Positions 32,756-42,027 of a stretch of DNA of 64,000 nt are shown here, piece after piece (the first letter of the stretch is position 1; each line of letters opens with the position of its first letter). The stretch spans positions 22,433-86,432 of the forward strand of contig NZ_CAMLDD010000025.1 in assembly GCF_946478785.1 (NCBI RefSeq), written 5' to 3'. The stretch comes from an uncultured Flavobacterium sp. Its GTDB lineage: Bacteria > Bacteroidota > Bacteroidia > Flavobacteriales > Flavobacteriaceae. The position numbers and the translations under genes are program-made. The notes below the pieces were generated by a model. It saw only the letters and a program-made list of their open reading frames with translations. It searched no databases and was not told where the DNA came from.

Positions 32756-32940
32756 AATTATTAGTTTTAAGTTATTTTGAAGAAACATCAATTCTAAGAC
32801 GATTTCGTATATTAAACTTTGTATTTCAATACTCATCTCTTTAAAGTAAATTTGCTTAATAAGTACTGATTATCAATATTCTTTTAGTTTTGAAAAACGA
32901 AACAACACAATTGATACATTATCAAGGTTTATATGAAAAA

Positions 32941-32968
32941 ACCGCCTCAAATTTTAGGTTGAGACGGC
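32941..32968 (-). terminator. Intrinsic terminator downstream of the SusCD locus
   Basis: On the minus strand GCCGTCTCAA pairs with TTGAGGCGGT (two G-U pairs), with an 8-nt loop and a following T6 run. It lies 220 bp beyond the last gene of the uptake operon and probably ends it. Confidence 0.75.
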
Positions 32969-32976
32969 TTTTAAAA

Positions 32977-33188
32977 ATAGTAGGCACTTCTACCAGAGTT
33001 GGGATTGTGTGATCTCGCGTTTACCGGACAAATAATGGTATCACGCGGATCGTTTTATATCAAAACATAATTTTCTTTCATCAAGAGTGAACGATTTGTT
33101 TTGGAAGTTCTTCCCCAATCAAATCAGCAGTATCCTGACAGCAAAATTTATGGTGTCTTTTTTCTTTAAATAGTGTTTAAATTAATTT
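32977..33188 (-). other. Unexplained GC-richer stretch with hairpin and coding-like fragments
   Basis: Bases 32980-33060 are clearly richer in G+C than the flanks. They contain a bulged hairpin: GATC-T-CGCGT (33011-33020) faces ACGCG-GATC (33043-33051), with ACC/GGT inside. In two minus-strand frames there are stop-terminated, start-less peptides with ordinary composition, QDTADLIGEELPKQIVHS and DTIICPVNARSHNPNSGRS. It may be the eroded end of a gene or a structured 3' untranslated region of the uptake operon. Confidence 0.3.
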
Positions 33189-34562
33189 CTAAAGTGAGTT
33201 AGCAACCATTCTAAAAGGAGTTGTTGTACTTGTAAAAGTATATCCTCTATAACCAATAGTCGGTATCTCTGTAAAATAAAGACCATCAGGATCCATAAAT
33301 TCATCATCAAGCGCTTTTAAAAAAGATGGACGTGAGATTGTTGGTCCTTCCGGATCAGTACCTGATTGGCCTGGGGTAGCAGTACCTGATTTCCAAACAC
33401 CCGGAATAAATGTAACGATTTTGTTTACCTCATCTGCTTCTATAGTAAAATAGTGGTAATATCTCATTTCTGCTAGGTCGTCACCAGATCTGTATTCTAT
33501 ATAATTAGTCCCATCACTGTTATTAAACCAAAGCTGTGCTCTTATAAGCGGTACTCCGCTAGCTTGCTCTATGTCTTCTAATAAAGATAAAAATAACGGA
33601 GAGTTTGGTCCTTCATATTCTGTAAAACCACGCATATAGGCATAAACATTATTTCCGCCTCCTGGTAACAGTAATTGATAATCATCCGTTAAAATCAAAG
33701 GTTCTGTTCTATATTTAATTGTAGCACTCACCCCGGTTGTACCGGTTGCCGTAAAATCACCAGTATTATCATCATAAACAAACTCGGTTAATTCCTGATT
33801 GTTGACTACTAAAGCCGGACTTACAGAAATACCTTTTTTTGTGAAAGCAACACCCATAGCATAACTCATGTTATAACCCAGTTCTATAGAATTTGCAATT
33901 GCAAATCGAGATCTGAAAGCATAATTAAAGTCCAATTCATGAATATCAGTACCATCATTAATTTCCAATACTCTAAAAATAGGACCTTTAGCTAAACCCA
34001 TTAAATTTTGGGCCATTTTTGTATTTAATTCGAGATCTGTCCAATCTTCAGCTGTTGCTTTTACGAAGCGCAATTCCTGAAAACTACGATTGGTTCTAAA
34101 AATTATTTCACCATTTTCCTGTCCGTAATATAAAAACTGAAAATCTCCTTTGTATCCTTTACCTTTTAATCCCAACGTGGGAAAACTATTTGAATCAGAT
34201 AACAAGTGTATTCTGTTTTTGGTAGAGAATATTAAACTAACTGTGCTGCCTAACTCAATACTGTAATCACTATTATAAGTATTGGTATCGCTATCAAAAT
34301 CAGATGCCATAGCTACTTTTCCGTCAGCAGAAAATTTAAACAAATGCGTAAATCCTCCAAGTTGGGTATTATCTGTATAATAAACTAATTTCCATCCGTA
34401 TTCAGATGAAAGCAAGACATCATTAAGCTCTTTTTTTCGGGCATTTATTCTTTCCGTTGGCGTCTCATCAAATTTTTGTTCTGCTTCATTCTGGTCGCAG
34501 GCTCCTAATTGTGTTGCCAGAAAAGCAATAATCAGAAACTTAAATATATTTTTTATTTTCAT
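33189..34562 (-). CDS. DUF4302 outer-surface lipoprotein of the uptake locus
   Basis: A 457-residue lipoprotein with a signal and lipobox (LATQLGAC, Cys22). The segment RINARKKELNDVLLSSEYGWKL near the N-terminus is typical of DUF4302 proteins, which occur at the end of SusC/SusD loci. The remainder is beta-rich. The role is probably substrate binding or handling at the cell surface. It is the last gene of the unit, 40 bp after the HExxH lipoprotein. Confidence 0.85.
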   Translation of the reverse strand: MKIKNIFKFLIIAFLATQLGACDQNEAEQKFDETPTERINARKKELNDVLLSSEYGWKLVYYTDNTQLGGFTHLFKFSADGKVAMASDFDSDTNTYNSDYSIELGSTVSLIFSTKNRIHLLSDSNSFPTLGLKGKGYKGDFQFLYYGQENGEIIFRTNRSFQELRFVKATAEDWTDLELNTKMAQNLMGLAKGPIFRVLEINDGTDIHELDFNYAFRSRFAIANSIELGYNMSYAMGVAFTKKGISVSPALVVNNQELTEFVYDDNTGDFTATGTTGVSATIKYRTEPLILTDDYQLLLPGGGNNVYAYMRGFTEYEGPNSPLFLSLLEDIEQASGVPLIRAQLWFNNSDGTNYIEYRSGDDLAEMRYYHYFTIEADEVNKIVTFIPGVWKSGTATPGQSGTDPEGPTISRPSFLKALDDEFMDPDGLYFTEIPTIGYRGYTFTSTTTPFRMVANSL

Positions 34563-34602
34563 AATGTTTTCTTTTTTTTAAGTTAACCTAACCTCAATTA
34601 GT

Positions 34603-35466
34603 TTAATTTCCATTTAGTACAGCTGTAGTATTTTTTTCTGCTTCATCCCTTAAAGCATAAAAATCCACATTGAACTCTTTTTTGAAATATTTGACAACAA
34701 TAGCTTCTTTCGCTCTTATTGCAGCAACAGCTGTCTCATTTTGTATACCTGTCAAAAAGGTCTCATATTCATCTTTGGAATTAATAAGCATAATAGAAGC
34801 CATTTCAGCAAAATCCTCATTAATATTCGATTTCGCATAAGCTGAAATAAATCCTTCTTCATTAGCATTTTGATCTGAAGTAGCATACCAGTCTGCCGTG
34901 TAACCGGATGGTGTTATTTTTGCCATCGATTTTTGATCATATGGCTTATGCTGATTCAAAATATGAATGTATTCATGCTGAATCGTATGGATAAATTGTT
35001 TGACGTTTTCTGTGTCTGTCATATCTACATTATCAGTTTCAAAAAGTGTTACTCTTTGTCCGCCTTCCGCCAAACCCAAAGTAATAGTTCCGGTGAAGTC
35101 TAAATTCATTCCCCCAACCATTACAATTTCACGCGGAGCAATTTTCTTTACAAAATCCGGACCGGCAACTGCCATATAACTATTCAGCCAGATTTTTTGT
35201 ATAATTTCTAAAACTTGCTGTACTTTATCCTCCTGAGGTGGATACAGGTAACGATTATTGTCAACGGTATACTGGTTCCATTTGTATTGAACATTTATAT
35301 TATAAGGATTTAAATAATTAGCTGTAATCCAATTATCTAATGCTGTTTGAGGAGGATTTGTGACATCTAATTGACTACCTTCAGGCTGATCTTCATGTGT
35401 ACATCCTGTAAAAGCAATTGCCGCTATTGCCAAAAAAGTGATTGTATATTGTTTTACTATTTTCAT
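34603..35466 (-). CDS. Substrate import-associated zinc metallohydrolase lipoprotein
   Basis: A 287-residue lipoprotein (lipobox AFTGC, Cys22). The zinc motif is IQHEYIHILNQH: H164-E165-x-x-H168, with H173 as a candidate third ligand. It matches the HExxH lipoprotein family that accompanies SusC/SusD and DUF4302 (substrate import-associated zinc metallohydrolase). It probably cleaves or processes a substrate before uptake. The target (peptide, protein-bound metal or other) is unknown. It lies between SusD and DUF4302 with short gaps. Confidence 0.87.
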   Translation of the reverse strand: MKIVKQYTITFLAIAAIAFTGCTHEDQPEGSQLDVTNPPQTALDNWITANYLNPYNINVQYKWNQYTVDNNRYLYPPQEDKVQQVLEIIQKIWLNSYMAVAGPDFVKKIAPREIVMVGGMNLDFTGTITLGLAEGGQRVTLFETDNVDMTDTENVKQFIHTIQHEYIHILNQHKPYDQKSMAKITPSGYTADWYATSDQNANEEGFISAYAKSNINEDFAEMASIMLINSKDEYETFLTGIQNETAVAAIRAKEAIVVKYFKKEFNVDFYALRDEAEKNTTAVLNGN

Positions 35467-35481
35467 GTGCTTGCTATTAAT

Positions 35482-36957
35482 TTATCTTGGATTTTTTTCG
35501 ATACCATTTGTTGATGCCTGAAGTGGTATTTGTAATGCCCGGCGATTGTCATCTTTAGTTAAAATATTCGTTGGCTCATTGTACGTTTCATGTTTAACTT
35601 CTAAATTAAATCGTTTAATATCAAACCATCTGATGCCTTCCTGTACAAAGTCTTTCCTGCGTAGTTCTCCTATAGCATTTATGTATGATTTTTGCAAATC
35701 AGTCAGAGCATAAAAAGGAGCATATTCATTTTGGACTGCAGGATATTTATCAACTATTAATTCATCAGTCAAAATATCGGTTTCCGGATCATGATTCCAC
35801 GTTCTTGTTCCAATAAAATATTGCAATGCTCCTCTTGCTTCCTCTATTCTGTTAGCCATTACAAGTGATTCTATCCTATTCAAATAGAATTCATCATTAC
35901 TGAATAATACTATTGCAATATATCCGTAACCAATACCTGCATTGGCATTTGTATATTTGTACTGTTCATAAAACTTGGGTACAAATGATGTATTGTTATT
36001 GTAGCTTAAGTATACATAAAGCCATTCTTTATTAAAAATATTTGTTGCGGCACCTAAAATCTCATTTTGTCTGGCTAATGTTAGCTGAAACCTGTTTTGA
36101 GAAAAAGATCTTGTGTAATATGACGTCACTGAGGCAATTAATAAATTTGTTTCCTCAGTTGGCTCACCATAAATTTTTAATTGAGTACCATAATCAAGAT
36201 TCACATAAGATCCATAATCTCTTAATTTTCCATCCGGATTAGCTGCTAATTCATCGGTAAGTTCAATAACTCTTTGCCAATTTCCTTTTATCAGATAAAA
36301 ACGTGATGCAAAAGCTTTAGCTGCGTCTTTATTAAAATGGAATTTACGCTGATTGTAACCATCGGTAACATATTTTAGTCCTTCTTCTATATCATTTTCC
36401 AGATAGTCATAAACTTCCTTTATTGAATTTCTTTTGTATTTTTTGATTAATACATCTTCCGGTTCTGTTACATATGGTATTCCTAAATCTGTATCAGCAG
36501 TAGCCGGATCGTAACGTTTAGACCAAAAAGAAACCAACATAAAATGGGCATAAGCCCTCGCGATTAAGGCTTCTCCTTTCTGCGGATTTAAGCTTGCAGG
36601 GCTGCCTAGCTCCTCAATAGCCTCAAGTGCTTTATTAGCATGGGCAATTGCAACATAACAAGCATTCCAATAATTGGTCTGTGTGTCAGTACCAGTATTG
36701 TTGTTCATTTCCCAGTTGTAGTTTTCTGAATTCATAACTGTAAATAATCCAGGATCACCACTATCAAAAACATTGTCAGTCATGGTTTCGGCAAACTCTA
36801 TATAAGATGCATTTGGATAAGCATTAACCAGCAATTCAGAAATTTTTTCAGGTGTATCTATTTGTGTCCTGTTATCGGGGGTTTCAGAAAGAAATTCATC
36901 ACAACTACTAATACTTATAAGTAGTAATAATGCTGATATAATTTTTAATTTTTTCAT
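35482..36957 (-). CDS. SusD/RagB family nutrient-binding lipoprotein
   Basis: A 491-residue lipoprotein with a signal and lipobox (LISISSC, Cys19). The N-terminal SusD region (CDEFLSETPDNRTQIDTPEK) and TPR-like helices (GEALIARAYAHFMLVSFWS) are characteristic. The C-terminal REGIRWFDIKRFNLE region and the end with LQIPLQ are also family-typical. It forms the lid of the SusC barrel and binds the substrate at the surface. It lies 12 bp after susC. Confidence 0.95.
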   Translation of the reverse strand: MKKLKIISALLLLISISSCDEFLSETPDNRTQIDTPEKISELLVNAYPNASYIEFAETMTDNVFDSGDPGLFTVMNSENYNWEMNNNTGTDTQTNYWNACYVAIAHANKALEAIEELGSPASLNPQKGEALIARAYAHFMLVSFWSKRYDPATADTDLGIPYVTEPEDVLIKKYKRNSIKEVYDYLENDIEEGLKYVTDGYNQRKFHFNKDAAKAFASRFYLIKGNWQRVIELTDELAANPDGKLRDYGSYVNLDYGTQLKIYGEPTEETNLLIASVTSYYTRSFSQNRFQLTLARQNEILGAATNIFNKEWLYVYLSYNNNTSFVPKFYEQYKYTNANAGIGYGYIAIVLFSNDEFYLNRIESLVMANRIEEARGALQYFIGTRTWNHDPETDILTDELIVDKYPAVQNEYAPFYALTDLQKSYINAIGELRRKDFVQEGIRWFDIKRFNLEVKHETYNEPTNILTKDDNRRALQIPLQASTNGIEKNPR

Positions 36958-36969
36958 AATATTTATAGA

Positions 36970-39900
36970 TTATAATGAAATGTTTAAAGTAAATGTATAT
37001 TGAGTTGTAATTGGTAATGCTACACCTCCCGTATTACGAAATTCAGGGTCCTGACCGTTTAATCTTTTATCTGAATAAATTAATAATGGATTAATTGCTG
37101 ATCCCTTTAATGTAAAATTTGTTACTCCTATTTTTTGTTTGAAAGCTCTAGGGAATTCCCAACTTAAGGATACATTTTTTAATCTGACAAAATCTCCATC
37201 TGCGATACGCGCATCTGAAAAATTGTATGTGTTATAAGCGATTCCCAATGATTTTGATTCGGTATTGTAATTATTAATTAAAGCCTTATCCGCTATTACG
37301 GGTACATTGGTATTATTTTCATCTCCGGGATTAATCCAACGATTGGAAAAATCTTTTGGAAAAACAGTTAAGTCACTATATTCACTGGAATAAACAGGAT
37401 TTAAACGAACTTTATTTCCTCCGGATGCAACAACAAAAACGTATAGTGACCAATTTTTATAAGTAAAAGTATTTGAAAGTCCAAAAGATTTATTAGGTTC
37501 TATTGAACCCTCATATTTTAAATAATCAGTTATTTTATCACTATCATAAAAATTTGCTCCCGCAATATTATCCGATACTCCATCTTTCATTGCAAAAGTT
37601 GGTAACCCCTGATTATTCAATCCTGTAAAACGATAAGAATACAGAGCATTTCTTGGATGACCAATAGTATTTCCACCTGTTCCTTCGACTAAATCAAAAA
37701 CTGTTGGATCGTTTTCCAATTTTGTAATTTTCTGATTATATACAGAAAAATTAAAAATAGTTGACCATTTAAAATCTTTGATGGCTACATTTTTAGTAGC
37801 CAGGCTAATTTCAAGACCTTTAGTTTCCATATTGGCATTATTACCTTGTTTGATTGTTTGTCCGCCAATTCCTGATGTTATTACATAATCAACTAAATCA
37901 AAAGCTTTACGGCTGTATACATCTGTTGTTAATTGCAGTTTGTTGTTGAATACGGCAAGATCGAAACCTAAGTTAGTCTCAAATTGTTTTTCCCATGTCA
38001 AATCTGCATTTTGCAATTGGTCTATACTAATACCGGATTCTTTATCGCCAAGATTTACACGATCAGTGATAAAACTTTTATAAATTGCTAATGAATTAGT
38101 AGCCGGACCTGCTGTCGCAGTAAGTCCGTAAGAAGCTCTCATTGCTAAATTATTAATAGATTTAACATCTCTCATGAAATTTTCTTCCTTAACATTCCAT
38201 TTTCCACTAAGAGTAAAGGTCGGCAGCCAACTGGATGAATTATTATTACCCTGTCTGTTTGAACCATCATAACGTCCAGTAACCGATGCTGTATAACGTC
38301 TATCGTAAGTATATCCCATTTTTCCAAAGAAGCCTACCGTTCTTTCTCTTTCTGCATTAAATCCAAAATAAGAATCACCTTCAGTAATCGCTTTATCTAA
38401 TATTCTTGGATCTGTAAAACCAGTAAGACCTTTATTATATTGTATGCCATAAGCGGTAACATTGTCGCTATTTCTATCTATGGACCTTAGTTCTGTACCA
38501 AATAATCCCTCAAGTTCATGCTTAAAATTTAAAGTACGTCTATAGTTTACGCTATTTCTTATATAATAGGAAGTCATATCGTCTGTAAATTTCCTTAACA
38601 TTCCACCATTAGGAAGAACGGAAACTTTTGGAACTGTTAAATCATTTGGATCCTGATATAAAAAAATATTTTCGTTTCTCACAGCAGTTGTTTCTGCTGC
38701 ATTATAAGCGCCAATTATATTTGAATTTTCACGAATTTTATGCTCCCTTCCAGTATTGGCATAACGGGCAGACCCAGCAAAATTATAAGTCAGGTAAGGA
38801 TTAATTTTATATTCTAAATCCATTTGGAAACGAATATCTTTTACCTGAATTTCCATTAAATTATTTTCAAGTTCATTCAAAATATTAAAAGGTGCCCAAT
38901 TGCTTCTATAATATTCCAAATTGCCATTGTCATCGTAAGGTCTTAGAGTTCTGTTTGTATTTAACACATACTTAAAAGGATTAATATCAAAATTTCGGGT
39001 TGTCGCTCCATAATAATCATCTTTTTCACTGTCATAACTTCCAGGGGCTCCCTGATTTCTTATCGAAGCCTGTGTAGTTAGCGTAATATTTAAGTCTTCA
39101 TTAATATAAAAAGTACCTTTTAAGTTTGATGAAAGCTGTTTTACATGATCAGCAATACTCCAGCCCGGATCACTATAATAAGCTAATGAAGCATACATCG
39201 CATTATTTTTTCCTCCACTAGAAAAACTTAATGAATGATTTTGGGCAATCGAAGGTCTAAAGAGTACCTTAAACCAATCTGTATTGGCTAGTTCATATTT
39301 TCTTAAAAAAGCATTGCGCCCAGCCGGATCATTACTTACTAAATAGCTGTCTGTTCCGGGAATATACGTATTAATTCCTCTGGCTAAAATATTATAAACT
39401 CCTCCATAACGTCCTTCTGCAGTCGAAGGCAAATCTAAAAATCCTTTTGCTTCAACTTCTTTCAAAATACTCATCGTTTCTTTTGAATTCAAAATGTCAT
39501 ATTGGCTATAATTAGGTGTTGTTCTAGCCGTTTGGTCTAATGAGTATGTTATCTTTAACGGAGAATCTTTTCGTCCTTGTTTTGTAGTTACAACCACAAC
39601 TCCATTTAAAGACCTTGACCCATAAATCGAAGTTGCAGACGCATCTTTCAAAATTTCAATGCTCAGTATATCATTAGGATTTATTCCGGCAACTGAAGAA
39701 CTTAATAACGTTGCAGAATTTCCGGAAGCCAAATCAGATACAGACACATTAATAATATCTTCCTGAACAACACCATCAATAACCCATAAAGGCTTTGTAT
39801 CTCCAAAAATTGAAGAAGATCCACGAACCGTAATTTTTGGAGTTGTCCCAAATGTTCCTGAAATATTCTGTACAGTAACCCCTGCCGCTTTTCCTTCTAA

Positions 39901-40641
39901 TACTCTGCTTATATCAGCTAATCCGTTAATTCTAAGTTCTTCAATAGGAATTTTACTAACAGCACCTGTAAAAGTTCTTTTTGAGGTTTTTTCATAACCT
40001 GTTATAACTATAACCTCTTTTAAACTTTGCCCAACTTCAGCTAAAATGATTGTTGGTGAAGTATTCTCTATTCCAATTTCTTTGGTTTCCATTCCAACAT
40101 AAGAAACAACCAGTTCATGACAATTTATTGGTACTTTGATAGAAAAGGTACCGTCAAAATCCGTCAACGCAACAGTTTTAGTCCCTTTGGCCGTTACTGT
40201 CACTCCTGGCAGAGGCACTCCGTTTTGGTCAGTAACTTTTCCTTTAATAACAACAGGATCTGAATAGTTATTTAATTTTATATTATTTTGCAAAATAATC
40301 TGATTGCTTATTTCTGTAAAATTAATACTCAGTGGTTTCAGGATTTGATTAAGAATATTAGACAATGTTTCCTGATTAGCCTTGATACTAATTTTTTGAT
40401 TTAGCTGTGGTAATCTTGAATTATACGAAAATTTTACGTTTGCAGACTTTTCAAGCTTAGATAAAACATTATCCAAACTTAAATTCTCAACTGCAATAGT
40501 GACTTTTGTATCTAATTTTCTTTGTCCATTCACACTGTTTGCCAGAGTGACACTTGAAAATATAAGCGCTAAGATGAACTGAAATAGTGTTATTTTCATG
40601 ATTCGATAGAGTAATCGTTGTTTACCAACTGATTTTTTCAT
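36970..40641 (-). CDS. SusC/RagA TonB-dependent transporter with STN signalling domain
   Basis: A 1223-residue outer-membrane protein. A signal region (about 1-40) is followed by an STN/secretin-like domain (about 45-110), a carboxypeptidase-regulatory-like beta domain (about 130-215, IKGKVTDQNGVPLPGVTVTA), the plug (about 225-350, with SIEILKDASATSIYGSRSLN) and a 22-strand barrel. The STN domain marks a transducer that signals through FecR to the ECF sigma factor encoded upstream. It imports a substrate with SusD using TonB energy. The substrate is not readable; no glycoside hydrolase is linked. Confidence 0.95.
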   Translation of the reverse strand: MKKSVGKQRLLYRIMKITLFQFILALIFSSVTLANSVNGQRKLDTKVTIAVENLSLDNVLSKLEKSANVKFSYNSRLPQLNQKISIKANQETLSNILNQILKPLSINFTEISNQIILQNNIKLNNYSDPVVIKGKVTDQNGVPLPGVTVTAKGTKTVALTDFDGTFSIKVPINCHELVVSYVGMETKEIGIENTSPTIILAEVGQSLKEVIVITGYEKTSKRTFTGAVSKIPIEELRINGLADISRVLEGKAAGVTVQNISGTFGTTPKITVRGSSSIFGDTKPLWVIDGVVQEDIINVSVSDLASGNSATLLSSSVAGINPNDILSIEILKDASATSIYGSRSLNGVVVVTTKQGRKDSPLKITYSLDQTARTTPNYSQYDILNSKETMSILKEVEAKGFLDLPSTAEGRYGGVYNILARGINTYIPGTDSYLVSNDPAGRNAFLRKYELANTDWFKVLFRPSIAQNHSLSFSSGGKNNAMYASLAYYSDPGWSIADHVKQLSSNLKGTFYINEDLNITLTTQASIRNQGAPGSYDSEKDDYYGATTRNFDINPFKYVLNTNRTLRPYDDNGNLEYYRSNWAPFNILNELENNLMEIQVKDIRFQMDLEYKINPYLTYNFAGSARYANTGREHKIRENSNIIGAYNAAETTAVRNENIFLYQDPNDLTVPKVSVLPNGGMLRKFTDDMTSYYIRNSVNYRRTLNFKHELEGLFGTELRSIDRNSDNVTAYGIQYNKGLTGFTDPRILDKAITEGDSYFGFNAERERTVGFFGKMGYTYDRRYTASVTGRYDGSNRQGNNNSSSWLPTFTLSGKWNVKEENFMRDVKSINNLAMRASYGLTATAGPATNSLAIYKSFITDRVNLGDKESGISIDQLQNADLTWEKQFETNLGFDLAVFNNKLQLTTDVYSRKAFDLVDYVITSGIGGQTIKQGNNANMETKGLEISLATKNVAIKDFKWSTIFNFSVYNQKITKLENDPTVFDLVEGTGGNTIGHPRNALYSYRFTGLNNQGLPTFAMKDGVSDNIAGANFYDSDKITDYLKYEGSIEPNKSFGLSNTFTYKNWSLYVFVVASGGNKVRLNPVYSSEYSDLTVFPKDFSNRWINPGDENNTNVPVIADKALINNYNTESKSLGIAYNTYNFSDARIADGDFVRLKNVSLSWEFPRAFKQKIGVTNFTLKGSAINPLLIYSDKRLNGQDPEFRNTGGVALPITTQYTFTLNISL

Positions 40642-40731
40642 AATTTTGATTTGTTTTGATTAATACTGTTCAAGCGTATTTTTTTAGAAACATAATAAAA
40701 TGACTCTTTACAGAGAGTTATTTAATTTATT

Positions 40732-40762
40732 AAGTGTCGGGTGTTACAGCATTCCGACACTT
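40732..40762. repeat. Hairpin between fecR and susC
   Basis: AAGTGTCGG (40732-40740) and CCGACACTT (40754-40762) pair perfectly with a 13-nt loop. A T-run follows only on the plus strand. In the susC mRNA it would sit in the intergenic leader, 91 bp before the start, and may affect fecR/susC ratio or mRNA processing. Confidence 0.6.
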
Positions 40763-40821
40763 TTTTTGTAGTTTTATCACATAGGCAACAATTTGGTTTT
40801 ATTAAAGATTACATTATTGTT

Positions 40822-41937
40822 TTAGTTACAGCCCTGTGATGTTATTATAATTTGATTTCCATTCATCTCAAAACTGGTATCACTGCCAATACTCTGACAA
40901 ATAATTTTAAGTTTTTCTGATAGTGGTTGGTCACTTAATGAGGTTGTTAAATAACAATCCCTTAATTTGTCCTTAGGGAAATCAATCTTTACAAGGTATG
41001 CCTGTTCTATTGTTTTTAAAATCTGATCTATAGGAATATCATTAAATTCAAAACTCAATTGTTCAATATTGCCACCACTGCCTAATGTCTTGTCTTCCGT
41101 GATATCTGTTATCTTATTAAATTTTAAGTTGCCTCTTATGAAACGTAAGGCCTGATTGGGAAGTAAAACGATCTGTTTATTCTGATCTGAATTTGCAACC
41201 AATTCGTTTGAGCTTACCCTTACTTTCCCAGTACGGACAAGCACTTCAACATTTGGGTAGTCCGAGTAAGCTTTTACCCGAAAACTAGTACCAACTACCT
41301 TTGTAACAATTTCGTTTGCGTAAACTAAAAATGGCTTATGGGGATTTTTACTAATTTCGAAAAAACCTTCTCCTGATAAATAGACTTTTCTTTCGTTACC
41401 TGTAAAGATTTTAGGATAACTTAATTTACTATTAGGCTGCAACAGGACAGAACTGCCATCTGATAAAGTAATTACTTGTGGCTTGTCAGAATTATTTGTT
41501 TGCTCAACAAGTCCTTCATTATTATCATTAACAAGTTCTTTATAAGTCAAAACAGTATAATTGTTTCGAAATTGATTTTGATAAAACCAAACCGATAAAA
41601 ATCCAAAAAATACAGCCGCCGCTGCACCTGTTAGCCAATACTTTTTTAAGTATCTGACACCATCGTTTTCAGTTGATTTATTGAGATTTTCTATCTCTTC
41701 AATTTTAATCCATGTTGATTGTAGTGCGAGATTTAGTTCAGAAGAAGAAACAATAGTATAAGGTACTTTCATCGCCAGCAATAAAAGTCTGGCATCTTCA
41801 ACCAATTTAGCCCGATGCTGATTTTCTAAAGTCCACTCTTCCCAGCCTTGTTCGTCAACTTTGGACAAAATCCATGTTCGGAATGATTCGTCAGATAAAA
41901 AATCTTCTATTTCGATATAATAATTACGTTTTTGCAT
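40822..41937 (-). CDS. FecR family anti-sigma factor
   Basis: A 371-residue single-pass protein. The cytoplasmic N-terminal part (1-98) binds the sigma factor. One membrane helix lies at about 101-119 (WLTGAAAAVFFGFLSVWFY). The periplasmic FecR domain (about 145-250) has LSDGSSVLLQPNSKLSYP. The C-terminal DUF4974 domain (about 295-365) has FEFNDIPIDQILKTIEQAY. It relays the state of SusC's STN domain to the sigma factor. It sits between the sigma gene and susC, as expected for this signalling class. Confidence 0.93.
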   Translation of the reverse strand: MQKRNYYIEIEDFLSDESFRTWILSKVDEQGWEEWTLENQHRAKLVEDARLLLLAMKVPYTIVSSSELNLALQSTWIKIEEIENLNKSTENDGVRYLKKYWLTGAAAAVFFGFLSVWFYQNQFRNNYTVLTYKELVNDNNEGLVEQTNNSDKPQVITLSDGSSVLLQPNSKLSYPKIFTGNERKVYLSGEGFFEISKNPHKPFLVYANEIVTKVVGTSFRVKAYSDYPNVEVLVRTGKVRVSSNELVANSDQNKQIVLLPNQALRFIRGNLKFNKITDITEDKTLGSGGNIEQLSFEFNDIPIDQILKTIEQAYLVKIDFPKDKLRDCYLTTSLSDQPLSEKLKIICQSIGSDTSFEMNGNQIIITSQGCN

Positions 41938-42027
41938 CTATAGATAAGGTTACAAAAACACAGAGGACAGCTTTCTTATTATATACTCATCAATTTTGAT
42001 TTTTTTTTTGATTTTTTTTAAAATAAA

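Noticed and set aside
33189..40641. Polysaccharide utilisation locus
   Set aside because: SusC and SusD are present but no glycoside hydrolase, polysaccharide lyase or esterase is linked; the accessory proteins are an HExxH metallohydrolase and DUF4302.
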